A stretch of 64,000 nt of DNA from an uncultured Eubacteriales bacterium (GCA_902765395.1 CACWZP010000009.1:1-64000); one strand, 5' to 3'; numbered from the stretch's first letter, positions 30,801 to 36,222 are shown. Translations and numbers: made by a program. Notes: generated by a model from the letters alone, not told the origin.

Positions 30801-33800
30801 GGCAAGGTGGAGGTCAGCGGCGATAAGACCTGGCTGGACGGCGAAAACGCCCACGTCAGCGCGGATGAAATCACCCTGGCCCTGAAGCGCGTGAGCGCCA
30901 AGGAAGGCAGCACGGCGGAGACGCTGGACGTGAAGCCTGTCTGGACCAACGACCACTACAGCTACGCGAACCTGGACGAGTTCGACCGAGAGGGCTACCT
31001 GTACACCTACACCGTGGAGGAAGCCAAGATCGAGGGCTTCGACACCACCGTGGACGACAGCGAGCCCAACGCCTTCGACTTCACCAACCTGCGCGTGGGC
31101 AAGGTGGAGGTCGTTGGCGAAAAGACTTGGCTGGACGGCGGGAAGGCCCATAACAGCAAAAATGAAATCACGCTCACCCTGAAGCGAACCAGCGCCAAGG
31201 AGGGCAGCGAGCCGGAGACGGTGGGCGTGAAGCCCGTTTGGACCGACGACCGATACAGCTACGCCGACCTGGACGAATTCGACCCCGAGGGCTACCCGTA
31301 CACCTACACCGTGGAGGAGGCCGAAATCGAGGGCTTCACCACCGACGTGGACGACAGCGAGCCCAACGCCTTCGACTTCACCAACCTGCGCACGGGCAAG
31401 GTGGAGGTCAGCGGCGAAAAGACATGGGTCGACGGCTACAATGCCCACGTCAGCGAGGACGAGGTCAAGCTCACCCTGAAGCGCGTGAGCGCCAAGGAGG
31501 GCAGCGAGCCGGAGATCGTGGACGTCAAACCCGCCTGGGACGGCGACCATTACAGCTACGCGGACCTGGACGAGTTCGACCCCGAGGGCTACCCGTACGC
31601 CTATGCCGTGGAAGAGACGCCCATCGAGGGCTACGACACCGCCGTGGACGATACGGTGCCCAACGCCTTCGACTTCACCAACACCCGCGTGGGCAAGGTG
31701 GAGGTCAGCGGCGAGAAGACCTGGCTGGACGGCGAGAACGCCCACGTCAGCGCGGACGAGATCACCCTGACCCTGAAGCGCACCAGTGCCAAGGAAGGCA
31801 GTGAGCCCCAGACGCTGGACATCGCGCCGGTCTGGACGGACGATCATTACAGCTACGCCGACCTGGACGAGTTCGACCCGGAGGGCTACCTGTACACCTA
31901 CGTGGTGGAGGAGACCGAAATCGAGGGCTTTACCACCGCCGTGGACGATACCACCCTCAACACCTATGACTTCACCAACCTGCGCACGGGCAAGGTGGAG
32001 GTCAGCGGCGAAAAGACCTGGGTCGACGGCGCCAATACCCACGTCAGCGCCGACGAGGTCAAGCTCACCCTGAAGCGCGTGAGCGCCAGGGAGGGCAGCG
32101 AGGCCGAGACGGTGGACGTCAAGCCCGCCTGGGACGGCGACCGCTACAGCTACGCGAACCTGGACGAGTTCGACCCCGAGGGCTACCCGTACACCTACGC
32201 CGTGGAGGAGACGCCCATCGAGGGCTACGACACCGCCGTGGACGACAGCATGCCCAACGCCTTCGACTTCACCAACACCCGCGTGGGCAAGGTGGAGGTC
32301 AGCGGAGATAAGACCTGGCTGGACGGCGAGAACGCCCACGTCAGCGCGAATGAGGTCAAGCTCACCCTGAAGCGCGTGAGCGCCAAGGAGGGCAGCGAGC
32401 CGGAGACGCTGGACGCCAAGCCCGTCTGGGACGGCGACCACTACAGCTACGCGGACCTGGACGGGTTCGACCCCGAGGGCTACCCGTACACCTACACCGT
32501 GGAGGAGGCCGAGATCGAGGGATTTGCCACCACCGTGGACGATACCACCCTCAACACCTATGACTTCGCCAACCTGCGCGTGGGCAAGGTGGACATCTCC
32601 GGCACCAAGACCTGGATCGACGGCGGCCGGGCCCACGACAACGCGGCCGAGGTGAAGCTGACCCTCATCCGCACCAGCGCAAAACAGGGCGCGCAGCCGG
32701 AGCGGCTGCAGAGCGTGCCGACATGGGCGGAGAACCGCTACACCTTCGCCGACCTGGACCGCTACGACGCCGAGGGCTATGAGTACGCCTACAGCGTCGA
32801 GGAGGTGCCGGTGACGGCCTACGAGATCCATCAGGATGGCCTGGACTTCACCAACACCTATCGCGCCTCCGGCTCGGTGACGCTCGCCGCCACCAAGGTG
32901 CTGACCGGCCGGGCGCTGGAGGCGGGCGAATTCAGCTTCCAGCTGAAGGATTCAAGCGGCCGCGTGCTGCAGACGGCGAAGAACCTGGCCTCCGGCGAGG
33001 TGCGCTTCGAGCCCATCGATTACACCGATGCCGACCTGGCCAACAGCCCGTTGACCTACACCATCAGCGAGGTGAAGGGCAGCGCCGAGTACGTCACCTA
33101 CGCCGACAACACGGAGACCGTGAAGGTGACCCTGGCAGACGACGGCGAGGGCCACATCACCGCGACGGCCGACCGCGACGCCGTCCAGGTGCGCTTTGAA
33201 AACGCGTATGTGACGCCCGAGCCCACGGCCAAGCCCACCGCGACGCCCGCCGGCGGGCCGACGCCGACGCCCGCGCCGAGGATCGACGTGGAGGGCGTCA
33301 AGGTCTGGAACGACGAGGACAACATCCACAGGACCCGGCCCGACAGCGTCGTTATCGAGCTGCTGGCCGACGGCGAGGTGGCGGACAGCAGGACCGTCAG
33401 CGGCTCCGGCGACAGCTGGCCCTACAAGTTCTCCAGCCTGCCTGAGCTGGACGCGGAGGGCAGGGCGATCGCCTACACCGTGCGCGAGAAGCCGGTGGAG
33501 CGCTATCGCTCCGTCGCCTCCGGCTATACCATCACCAACACGCTGATCCCGTCCAGGCCCGAGAAGTACGTCGAACTCAAGGGCGAAAAGACCTGGCGGG
33601 ACAACGACGACGCCGAGGGTAGGCGCCCCGCTAGCATCACCGTGCGCCTCTACCGCGACGGCGAGGTGGCGGCGGTTTGCACGACCTCCGAGGAGGACGG
33701 CTGGAAGTATTCCTTCGGCAGGCTGCCCGCGGACGACGGCTATGGCAACGTCTACACCTACAAGCTGCGCGAGGACGGCGTGGAGGGATATTTCGCCCGC

Positions 33801-34067
33801 ATCGACGGCATGAACGTGACCAATACCCGGATCACAGACTTCGAGATGTCAGGGCTCGTGCCCAAGTCGAGCACCCCGCTCTCCCGTCTGGCCAGCCTGA
33901 CGGAGGCGGAGATGGACGGCCTGATGGACGTGCTGGGCTACGGCACGCCGCTCTTCGGCATGCTGGACACCGGCGACGAAACGCCGCTGTATCCCTTCCT
34001 GTTCGGCGGCGCGGGCCTGCTGGCGCTGGCGATGCTGCTGGCGCTGCGCAAGCGCAGGGGAAGATAA
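15858..34067 (+). CDS. Giant multidomain surface protein (BspA-type LRRs, pilin and Cna-B domains, sorting tail)
   Basis: A 6069-residue protein; GAGAGGAGG at 15843-15851 selects ATG 15858 over the longer open frame from 15636. Order: signal peptide (to about 45), a Cys/His motif (YCGHEDHEHIPDCY, then CEKHVHTDACY, from C51), an acidic repeat (about 272-414), a beta domain, about 31 BspA-type leucine-rich repeats (about 683-1435), a long beta-rich part with DUF11-like pieces (about 1640-3500), several FctA/pilin-type and SpaA-type domains (about 3510-4785), nine Cna-B repeats (4788-5670), another pilin-type domain, a Pro/Thr linker, two more Cna-B domains, then LDTGDE (6036-6041), a membrane span and RKRRGR. 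Such domains carry Lys-Asn isopeptide bonds that make long rigid stalks. It should be a wall-attached adhesin reaching far from the cell; its ligand is unknown. It is monocistronic between two terminators. Confidence 0.93.
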   Translation: MQNRFIMDRMNRGRRRGALKRALAMLCAIVVFLTCTPFDFSAFADARVAYCGHEDHEHIPDCYDESGALTCEKHVHTDACYEQPDAKDEAQPEEAEDAAQDEGTVSDEGEVSVEIEVSDDGEPAEDPVDVPEPDSGEEMDLPLEDGDEPDGEPEEGRELTFEMGDRRVVLLSEILNHLSLHPEHIASVGQILYAAGDRSQVEVVQTESDFEIVPLCAFAEVDLAIVTHDDVITVKLVNAHPSGEGTEETVDAQEGAPEAGTEEALAEADEAVEEESPTDENEAPVDEESPADENEAPVDEESPADESETVEEESPADEDGAVEEEAPADENEAPVDEESPADEDGAVEEEAPVDEGEAVEEEAPADEGEAVEEEAPVDEGEAVEEEAPADEGEAVEEEAPADEGEETEEAAPEEEGMVTYTYTFEKQKSVFLTGLLASTGLVVEGKLTAVTSSDPDTVQVRGPYALFGYVVTARASFDTVTLSVTAGTETFDILLSNPEAGERMVPGDELVTDDGKVRVVFAEEVVLPAGTELTVTEGEPDLDGRTWNEIDRKLGQAQGEAEADLRWFDISLGDVHEVRATVTLSDAANPGDDVLVVHVTHENEVVIIDDVTIGADGSVTFETDGFSPVGVATPLGAGNDDGEAAWSVDDKGVLTIRDQSALDFSAGVPWANSETEITTVVFEDGVTSIPDNFASKAGLTGVTSVTLAESVAKVGGSAFANCADLEKINLDRVAEIGDSAFKGCASLEKIRLDSAEKIGKSAFDGCASIADVTLSGALESIGESAFANCESLETATFSRDNMMTELPKGLFAGCTSLTKATLPEDLKDIPDNLFKDCASLETVTMPIGLDTIGKDAFNGCASLEKLELPDGLLGIGDRAFKGCASLQKADFPDSVKSLGSETYRGCASLSEVELPAALETVGGDAFRDCSGIEYVDMEDTALTALSDNMFRACASLAEVRLPQGLKKIGNSAFNSCGALETAALPDGLEEIGDSAFSQCASLTRLGSGAEAGVIRLPETLTKVGTSAFQGCNGFVDVEIPDAVTQLGASALANCANLTRAVIGEGVTTIDKSLFYQDAKLEYVEFKGRPSEIPDNTFQGCTSLKEFPLWEGLVRIGNSAFSGCTGLTRMDFPSTLTTIGNYAFNNCSNIQELALPEGLETIGNYAFYNLNKVQTLALPETLKSIGSRAFYNNTALTDVTFPTGDQLTTIGSYAFYGCSKLTKALMPDSVTSLGSYAFQSCTSLNEAHIPSGLTALNDGIFYGCSSLPAIELPPALKTIGGYVFRGCSSLANVDLPDTLTNIGTYAFYGCSAFTSLDMPDSVTSLGSYAYSYCSNLVEARLSDGLTYIPQQAFSNCTKLKEITFPKNLTRFSGSSSFYNCTSLEEVTLPDSLTTFASSTFSGCTSLKKVNIPVSTSMSTSTSILYNCRSLEELRWEAANGSIGSFTSNTHFPVTVASTVNNISQTALTNLVNGGAEMLVFESNSSLTLPSTAGMNLPRPLNNLAAGTYCADEFGVLYQVVNGEATLVYLPDGLESYTIPAAVHGYPVKGVKNSALYLAQALKELTIEDPGALTAIDDYAFAYARNLEKVNGETTLEGATALFNKGTYGAQIFCDTKLDTLPSSQDGSLVYSHEEGDAKWTGNVQVTISQEGSTMRREPSGENPKEQSDPQLFRDPDTNAFMVYTGETVKTNISITNPDSALISPGDKIRIYFQTDEGATLTPTFGKSESTILKNQNGHTLACGFFETSVKGVYYVEMDRPTNGDTFSPQVEILYPNKTTAGGNVLVWVDYIPADQVESTRKKPGQPTAKNHLINSITRRNDYPVKKQGANQDSEALKVSVAEQNGVSKAFVEEHSYNISMNIAEDANSIDVGKDYVTQAEYVDTLHLPEGVVVNDVVLQEIRDGKITYSTSRVYESAVSGYVTYKYIKSPTSGNIFTFRTQNNPDSYQTPTLSLTEDGELQLKWTVVNGNPNYNGNAAEIATPDVRVTLGNRLLCVTGTETDKEYTLVNHVDQTLSYCYSEPVAHADEGEYTVNSGSARYTVSKTGVSGKRGEDAPYTITIPSTGILPVDTAVISDIDDEIGDRDVDDTTSGTTNAHYIKPENIWKMFTDEMYSGVKGMGNGLTLEITNIRLFDNPVKGTKSVITTAKDVTTAYTDYVNTGYDTPYDDTTSASDTHSNHETTANLTFRMEGGKLCYTLVSGGETLADSVIDSEDAMKAMFADRGILVAANTHYHVHWDTTKVPDFSIPGGTTLTITIPTTYKDSFMLLSADRPYYEYQYSRTVLNTVYVNKGDTDRQRKAHAQNYNENDWSLSKGASFVDTHHVTGETYDFDVPDVMKYTVSARHYGKNRYPLMPVTDHMSQKQILMVPVTGNETLAELGLETYTCQADGQEYYLLNQTGTYENVWTGEHRADHVDVTANANGTYDTTIFWYLTDVGGNTTSTINYKARILQNPAVTGTYAYNYNNRSWLGDHFTRRLYATVNSNGGYYAAEPMLTYWDKKIVDFVGDKGPGRTYEGITEGKTIVYRLTLGNSRNPRFVITADTLRDYLPLSVSSYRWALGTNVKLDYEGLSLSGSAPTLGTGSSPQYIRWNNATLTCTNDDGIAYIYVTLTFPSGTAWDAYLRSYGNTTLNNDLRVVVNGTTYHSYVYHDLFDTGEARLQKGVYDTGAWDEVNQKNIYRSGENARLRYENNDSLKRKVYYYITLHNGGATRMYLNEIQDVLPKGFTLCGTPTIATSSYAHVTPTPSSYVSSSYLTLSCPAAETLDDGRQRVRMNLVAQPGYESDKQNNPTRFQYSPYLEKYYLMPGQALVIRLECWTNEYSDTNQTARNYAAMPYCDWLGQGLTLSDSESTVNAAGKKTNDGGCDIVDTSYVSALGFDTAGQNAATEWMLSDVALTRGDIRPGLDKTLWKRYIEDDGQVTVVDYPSSVRLFDKLLWGIRLRNDGDSAISDYAVTDVLPDPFNFTGEVYFGLAFNASEAEKLGSIENMQKLFTIHRDVEENGTETTVLPTMTFTAANTVPYTIGDPAVELQLTGKWAGCKALVKLDRNEDGNEVLSVRFTDKAMGLPAGGMVKLAVGTQNLRGGNENHVYINCAYLTPLGRPWEELPNVGSKVDYRTPYSDAMVNSVRGSAPVTASFGGSTSSIKHIEEKLAPANTTHSDAADNTITVRDKTRTVTYRLCVVNENTPPMDRVVLIDNLPMSGDHTTFQADDARNSAFRVLLAEQPDFRLVVKTQDGTETVVPADKYRVEYSGKTEFGKDDWKGTASDDWTAYTGGVLTQEQLQGIRSVRLVFNDSAEKVTDYLVQDKSSLWFSFDARADQEDDGVQPGAVAWNSFGYHYGLWGRTEDLEAAPLVVGLRIPELPKLTKSLVNARGKEYIAKRDATFRYIMYEGTAISGLPGSLTEEQIIKAIEGAKRSYVPATVTVCAGASASEAAFSFDDAPARMYENGAYLEDAVWTMDDGHWYNLVELPGDADYESYRYNGSKTASFRFQYNAKGSRLEIESVNMHQDWSLKLEKRDQNGNPVKGAVFAVYTQVENEALEGLDELTLDALNERFGSGLTDEALKERFGEEYTLSMLKHQKVEDNGTDYRLMALFTTNAMGEAQLDALMGADYLCTELQAPQYYTLNTDVVKVARKSGTNEVVSFRVEDVHYIASGKVYVDANKVLTGGRPLKAGEFTFAIDGFDIQTRQVFASGAAGEPPMPEARTASNDKDGNIAFGPVAMDTGDIGKVYYYRIAEVIPEAEADRVKDVKYDGTAFIVKATVVDNGDGTLDLDTEAFTLDDKQTLVSVKPADYAFVNRYEQQTEITIPVAKNLIDREWKDSDSFTFELVSRDENGAETVLKSLTLDKDHPSGTISRGYTQEDVDHTYTYALRERIPDGAVGFNASGKKVRVPKTLQSAGKVDLTYAKYREIVAAKQLEAYGLSGMALTWRVDGLIYDSTEHAIEVQVTYDEALEGLKATANGKVEPDTQTFDNSFTTESTSARLTVTKRVDGRPWLRPAEETYRFRIDNLENAPLPIVDGVKTDEIAVKRGRNTEAAEQSGSVDIAYEWADLRQADGTHAARKAFTYVLTEIVPDDARAIMDGDRVVGYMRNQIHYDLSSRTVRVWLIDNGDGTIGTEVEYLTPDADPAKAESWTGAATAFVNTYEKETELTVFPLSVTKRINRAAADHGVYTFTLYDAEGAVVNDALTLDAEEVENGRLSLNLTLTDAQKIDCTGIDVDHPKTVEYTLRENIPTDAMGFSATGEPLNVKYADATAGQKASTELIWKLDGVNYDSSAIPVHVTVSLDKLTYLMKPTVTYGAGRGDTAIVDNYEPTPVDLSLGIGKQILGKDGTTVLETWAQDAQDWTDMRFQFKLEAKDAGSTPMPAEAGRTATADDEHRTAQFGAIRYAEEGVYEYRISEVMPSEDGDPYSLERHLLYDESVHTVKVTIRDNLQGKMVVASIVYDGDADNGQPVYNNRYIEDPFYFRKVNEAGAALAGATLALYEANGTTPVGESWVSSAAEDHPIYDLHRGRQYVLKETQAPVGYLPMADQRFRVLTDGSIQADGDAVTTAADDRGLVVKVRNAPVQVSFAKVDPDGARIPGAVLKLEDSRGQVVDSWTSDANVHTISRLVIGQTYTLTETLAPAGHKGRAVVAFHVDETGSVIVETLDADGAPLDVVGTDSGLPCVSVENPPVVLKVRKLAPSGNAVRSAKMALLDADGKTLDSWTTDGSDHTLPALANNQSYTIRETEAPDGFIVAPDLHFMLDSFGEITAYRLDAKGSRIAVAPGADEGALVFTVTDEKTKVSVSGTKTWLDGRNTHVSKDEVALTLKRTPAGGSEEPVDASPAWTGDTYTYANLDEYDDLSRKYTYTVTEADITGFATSYDVKGYTQNITNLRVGKVEVSGEKTWLDGGKAHVSKDEITLTLKRTSAKAGSKPETLDVKPVWTGNRYSYANLDEFDREGYPYTYAVEEKAIEGFTTDVDDSTLNTVNFTNLRTGKVEVSGDKTWLDGENAHVSADEITLALKRVSAKEGSTAETLDVKPVWTNDHYSYANLDEFDREGYLYTYTVEEAKIEGFDTTVDDSEPNAFDFTNLRVGKVEVVGEKTWLDGGKAHNSKNEITLTLKRTSAKEGSEPETVGVKPVWTDDRYSYADLDEFDPEGYPYTYTVEEAEIEGFTTDVDDSEPNAFDFTNLRTGKVEVSGEKTWVDGYNAHVSEDEVKLTLKRVSAKEGSEPEIVDVKPAWDGDHYSYADLDEFDPEGYPYAYAVEETPIEGYDTAVDDTVPNAFDFTNTRVGKVEVSGEKTWLDGENAHVSADEITLTLKRTSAKEGSEPQTLDIAPVWTDDHYSYADLDEFDPEGYLYTYVVEETEIEGFTTAVDDTTLNTYDFTNLRTGKVEVSGEKTWVDGANTHVSADEVKLTLKRVSAREGSEAETVDVKPAWDGDRYSYANLDEFDPEGYPYTYAVEETPIEGYDTAVDDSMPNAFDFTNTRVGKVEVSGDKTWLDGENAHVSANEVKLTLKRVSAKEGSEPETLDAKPVWDGDHYSYADLDGFDPEGYPYTYTVEEAEIEGFATTVDDTTLNTYDFANLRVGKVDISGTKTWIDGGRAHDNAAEVKLTLIRTSAKQGAQPERLQSVPTWAENRYTFADLDRYDAEGYEYAYSVEEVPVTAYEIHQDGLDFTNTYRASGSVTLAATKVLTGRALEAGEFSFQLKDSSGRVLQTAKNLASGEVRFEPIDYTDADLANSPLTYTISEVKGSAEYVTYADNTETVKVTLADDGEGHITATADRDAVQVRFENAYVTPEPTAKPTATPAGGPTPTPAPRIDVEGVKVWNDEDNIHRTRPDSVVIELLADGEVADSRTVSGSGDSWPYKFSSLPELDAEGRAIAYTVREKPVERYRSVASGYTITNTLIPSRPEKYVELKGEKTWRDNDDAEGRRPASITVRLYRDGEVAAVCTTSEEDGWKYSFGRLPADDGYGNVYTYKLREDGVEGYFARIDGMNVTNTRITDFEMSGLVPKSSTPLSRLASLTEAEMDGLMDVLGYGTPLFGMLDTGDETPLYPFLFGGAGLLALAMLLALRKRRGR
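16672..17098 (+). repeat. Acidic tandem repeat region (EEAPADEGEAVE type)
   Basis: Units of 11-14 codons such as EEESPADENEAPVD and EEEAPADEGEAVE recur about ten times, with near-identical DNA (gaggaagcgcccgccgacg) in the last six. Length variation by slippage or recombination is likely between strains. Confidence 0.85.
17905..20160 (+). repeat. About 31 BspA-type leucine-rich repeats
   Basis: Units of 23-24 residues follow AFxGCxSLxxVxLPxxLxxIG, for example AFKGCASLEKIRLDS and AFYGCSKLTKALMP. Nearly all keep the Cys before the [S/A/T]-L pair. LRR_5 arrays of this kind bind host proteins or other bacteria in known surface proteins. Confidence 0.9.
30219..32866 (+). repeat. Nine tandem Cna-B domains with an exact 297-bp period
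   Basis: The unit start KVEVSGEKTW or a variant is at 30219, 30507, 30804, 31101, 31398, 31695, 31992, 32289 and 32586. The first step is 288 bases and every later one exactly 297 (99 residues). Each unit keeps the isopeptide Lys (KTW), a VEE-type Glu and the Asn in the closing F-[T/A]-N. Confidence 0.92.
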
Positions 34068-34086
34068 CGGCAAAGCGACAGACGAA

Positions 34087-34130
34087 GGGCTGCCCCGATA
34101 TGATTCCATATCGGGGCAGCCCGTTTGTTT
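34087..34130. terminator. Strong bidirectional terminator
   Basis: GGGCTGCCCCGATAT (34087-34101), loop GATTCC, and its exact complement (34108-34122), followed by GTTTGTTTGG. It separates the giant gene from the convergent ferredoxin-TlpA gene. Confidence 0.88.
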
Positions 34131-34150
34131 GGCCCTGTCGCGGCCTTCGA

Positions 34151-35704
34151 TCAGCGGCTGGCCTCGTCGTAGAGGGCCTCCAGCAGCTCGGCTGTCACGG
34201 AACCGATCTTGTTGTAGACCACCTCGCCCCGCCGGTTCAGCACCACCGTCTGGGGCAGCGTGCCCGTGCCGCCCGCGAGGGCCGTCACCGCGTCGTCGCT
34301 GTCCAGGGCGAAGGGGAAGGAGAAGCCCTTGTCCGCCAGGAATTCCACCGGATCCTTCGTCACGAGGGACGAGTGCACGGCGATCATGGCGATGTCGCCC
34401 TCATGGGCCCTGTACAGCGCGTCGAAGTAGGGCAGCTCCTGGATGCAGGGCGTGCAGTGGGTCGCCCAGAAGTTGATGAAGGTGACCTTGCCGCGCGCGT
34501 CCGCAAGGTGGAACTCGGTGCCGTCGAAGCAGGTCAGCGTGAAGTCCTCCAGCCGCTGGCCCGCCTCGTGGCCCACCGGCGCGTCGCTCTGGAAGTCTTC
34601 CGCGGCGGGGGCATCGGTCTCGGCGGGGGTTTCGGTCTCGATCGGCGCTTCGGCCTCGACCGGCGCCCGGGGCGCGCCGCCCTTCCCGGCGGGATCCAGC
34701 GCGTTGAACCACACGAGCGCCAGTCCCAGCAGCGCCAGCGCCGCCGCCCAGAGGACGCGGCCCGTTCGCCTGCGCCGCGCCGGCGCGCCGGCACTGTCGC
34801 CCGCGCAGAGCATGTCCGGAGCCTTGAGGGTGACGCTGCCCGCCTTGACGGAGATCGCTCCCCGGCTGCAGGACGCCATGCACTTGCCGCAGTGGATGCA
34901 CTCGTGGTCGCCCACCCGGCGCACGTCCATCCCGCAGGCGCGCACGCACGCGCCGCAGCGGTTACAGCGGCCGTCGTCCACCTTCACGCCCACGATGTTG
35001 AACCGGTTGAACAGGCCGTAGATCGCGCCCAGCGGGCACAGGAAGCGGCAGAAGGCCCGGTAGCAGAACACGCAGGCCAGGCCGATGGCCGTCATGATGA
35101 CGAACTTGCGGGTGAACAGCGCGCCCAGCATGCCGAACATGCCCTCGTTGGCGGGGTTGGCCAGCAGGCCCACGGCGCCCTCCAGCGTGCCGGCGGGGCA
35201 GATGTACTTGCAGAAGCCGGGCAGGGGAATGCCCTCTTTCAGGGCATACCACAGCGGCACGGCTGCGACGAACACCGCCAGCAGCAGGTATTTCAGCCAT
35301 GACAGCGCCCGGGTGAGCCGGCTCTTCCTCAGCTTCGGCGTGGGGATTTTGTCCAGCAGCTCCTGCACCAGCCCGAAGGGGCACAGCCAGCCGCAGATGG
35401 TGCGGCCCAGGATCACGCCGTAGAGCAGCACGATGCCCAGCACGTACCAGCCCGCCCGGTGATCGGCAGAGGCCAGCGCGTTCTGGATGGCCCCCAGGGG
35501 GCACGCGCCCACCGCGGCGGGGCAGGAATAGCAGTTGAGGCCCGGGGCGCACAGGTATTTCCCGCTGCCCTTGTAGATCTCGCCGGTGATGAAGCCCTTG
35601 ACACAGGCGTTGTGCAGCAGCGCCGAGTAGAGTTGGATCAGCCGGCGGGTGGTGGGCCGGTGGGCCTGCCACCAGGATGCTTTCGGTTTATCCAAGGCCA
35701 ACAC
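34151..35704 (-). CDS. NapH-like membrane 4Fe-4S protein fused to a TlpA-type thioredoxin domain
   Basis: Up to 517 residues from GTG 35704; TTG 35701 or 35695 would suit the nearby GGAG better. Residues 1-235 form a NapH/Fer4_5-type membrane core with Cys motifs at C52, C58/C61, C104/C108, C165/C169 and C219/C223. Residues 247-279 carry two cluster motifs (CNRCGACVRAC and CIHCGKCMASC). A second hydrophobic segment (about 316-335) is followed by an acidic linker and a TlpA-like domain (383-517) with catalytic WATHCTPC (C417, C420) and a cis-Pro loop (GTLPQTV). The topology suggests electrons from cytosolic ferredoxin-like carriers cross the membrane and reduce the outside thioredoxin domain, for disulfide or methionine sulfoxide repair. 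The small CXXC protein gene overlaps it upstream. Confidence 0.9.
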   Translation of the reverse strand: MLALDKPKASWWQAHRPTTRRLIQLYSALLHNACVKGFITGEIYKGSGKYLCAPGLNCYSCPAAVGACPLGAIQNALASADHRAGWYVLGIVLLYGVILGRTICGWLCPFGLVQELLDKIPTPKLRKSRLTRALSWLKYLLLAVFVAAVPLWYALKEGIPLPGFCKYICPAGTLEGAVGLLANPANEGMFGMLGALFTRKFVIMTAIGLACVFCYRAFCRFLCPLGAIYGLFNRFNIVGVKVDDGRCNRCGACVRACGMDVRRVGDHECIHCGKCMASCSRGAISVKAGSVTLKAPDMLCAGDSAGAPARRRRTGRVLWAAALALLGLALVWFNALDPAGKGGAPRAPVEAEAPIETETPAETDAPAAEDFQSDAPVGHEAGQRLEDFTLTCFDGTEFHLADARGKVTFINFWATHCTPCIQELPYFDALYRAHEGDIAMIAVHSSLVTKDPVEFLADKGFSFPFALDSDDAVTALAGGTGTLPQTVVLNRRGEVVYNKIGSVTAELLEALYDEASR

Positions 35705-36128
35705 ACTCCGTACAGATCGTAATCGCTTTGTAGAGCACGTCGCGGGCGCTCCCGTTGAGGACGCCGGCGACGATCAGCGCCGCCGCCAGGGCGAGTATAA
35801 CAGCCTGGATGGCGCGCTTGTTTTTGGGCCGCACGGGCTGGCCGGCCGCCCGGGCGAAGTACGCGCCCCTGACCGGCTTTTCGCCGCCTTCGTCCCGGAT
35901 GCCCAGCGCCAGCCCCGCGATCAACAGCCCCAGGCCCGCGAAAAACAGCGGCGCGATGGCCGCGAGCCGCCGGGCGACGATCTGCGGCGTGTAGATGCTC
36001 TCCAGGGGGTCCAGCGCCCTGCGGGCCATGCCCTCGCGGCAGATGGAAACCGCCGAGACCGCCAGCAGCGCCGCCAGCGCGACGCAGACGACGGCCTGGA
36101 GGATCAGGTATGCTTTGTTCTTGTTCAT
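35688..36128 (-). CDS. Small membrane protein with C-terminal CXXC
   Basis: A 146-residue protein starting at ATG 36128. It has three hydrophobic segments (about residues 8-28, 56-76 and 106-122) and ends in AITICTECVGLG. A short C-terminal CTEC after a membrane helix is what small CXXC proteins annotated as 'CD1871A family' show, and these sit next to 4Fe-4S membrane proteins as here. The family name is from memory. Its 3' end overlaps the start of the ferredoxin-TlpA gene, and the codons for CTEC supply that gene's GGAG, so the two are translationally coupled. It probably relays electrons or thiols. Confidence 0.75.
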   Translation of the reverse strand: MNKNKAYLILQAVVCVALAALLAVSAVSICREGMARRALDPLESIYTPQIVARRLAAIAPLFFAGLGLLIAGLALGIRDEGGEKPVRGAYFARAAGQPVRPKNKRAIQAVILALAAALIVAGVLNGSARDVLYKAITICTECVGLG

Positions 36129-36193
36129 AACGCTCCACTTCCGACGGGGATTCGTTTGTTTGATCGTGCCCGGCGCGCCGCCGGGTTGACACC

Positions 36194-36222
36194 ATTATAT
36201 AGTGCGCCGCCGCCATTTGCAA
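36194..36222 (-). promoter_or_regulatory. Promoter of the CXXC/ferredoxin-TlpA operon
   Basis: On the minus strand TTGCAA (36222-36217) and TATAAT (36199-36194) are 17 bases apart, giving a start near 36187 and a leader of about 60 bases. The opposite operon has only a weak TAAAAT at 36363-36368 as a candidate -10. The remainder of 36129-36423 is GC-rich and gene-free. Confidence 0.7.

Noticed and set aside
23895-32831. Very long minus-strand open frame (2978 codons) opposite the 6069-residue gene, and similar ones at 15705-23273, 54673-61161 and 2859-4949
   Set aside because: They lie antisense to clear genes with recognisable domains, are rich in His, Gln, Val and Gly in a way produced by GC-rich codon bias, and have no ribosome site or known motif. 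They are shadows.
30219-32866. CRISPR-like regular repeats
   Set aside because: The 297-base period is in frame with protein domains and has no short repeat/spacer structure. No cas gene was seen.
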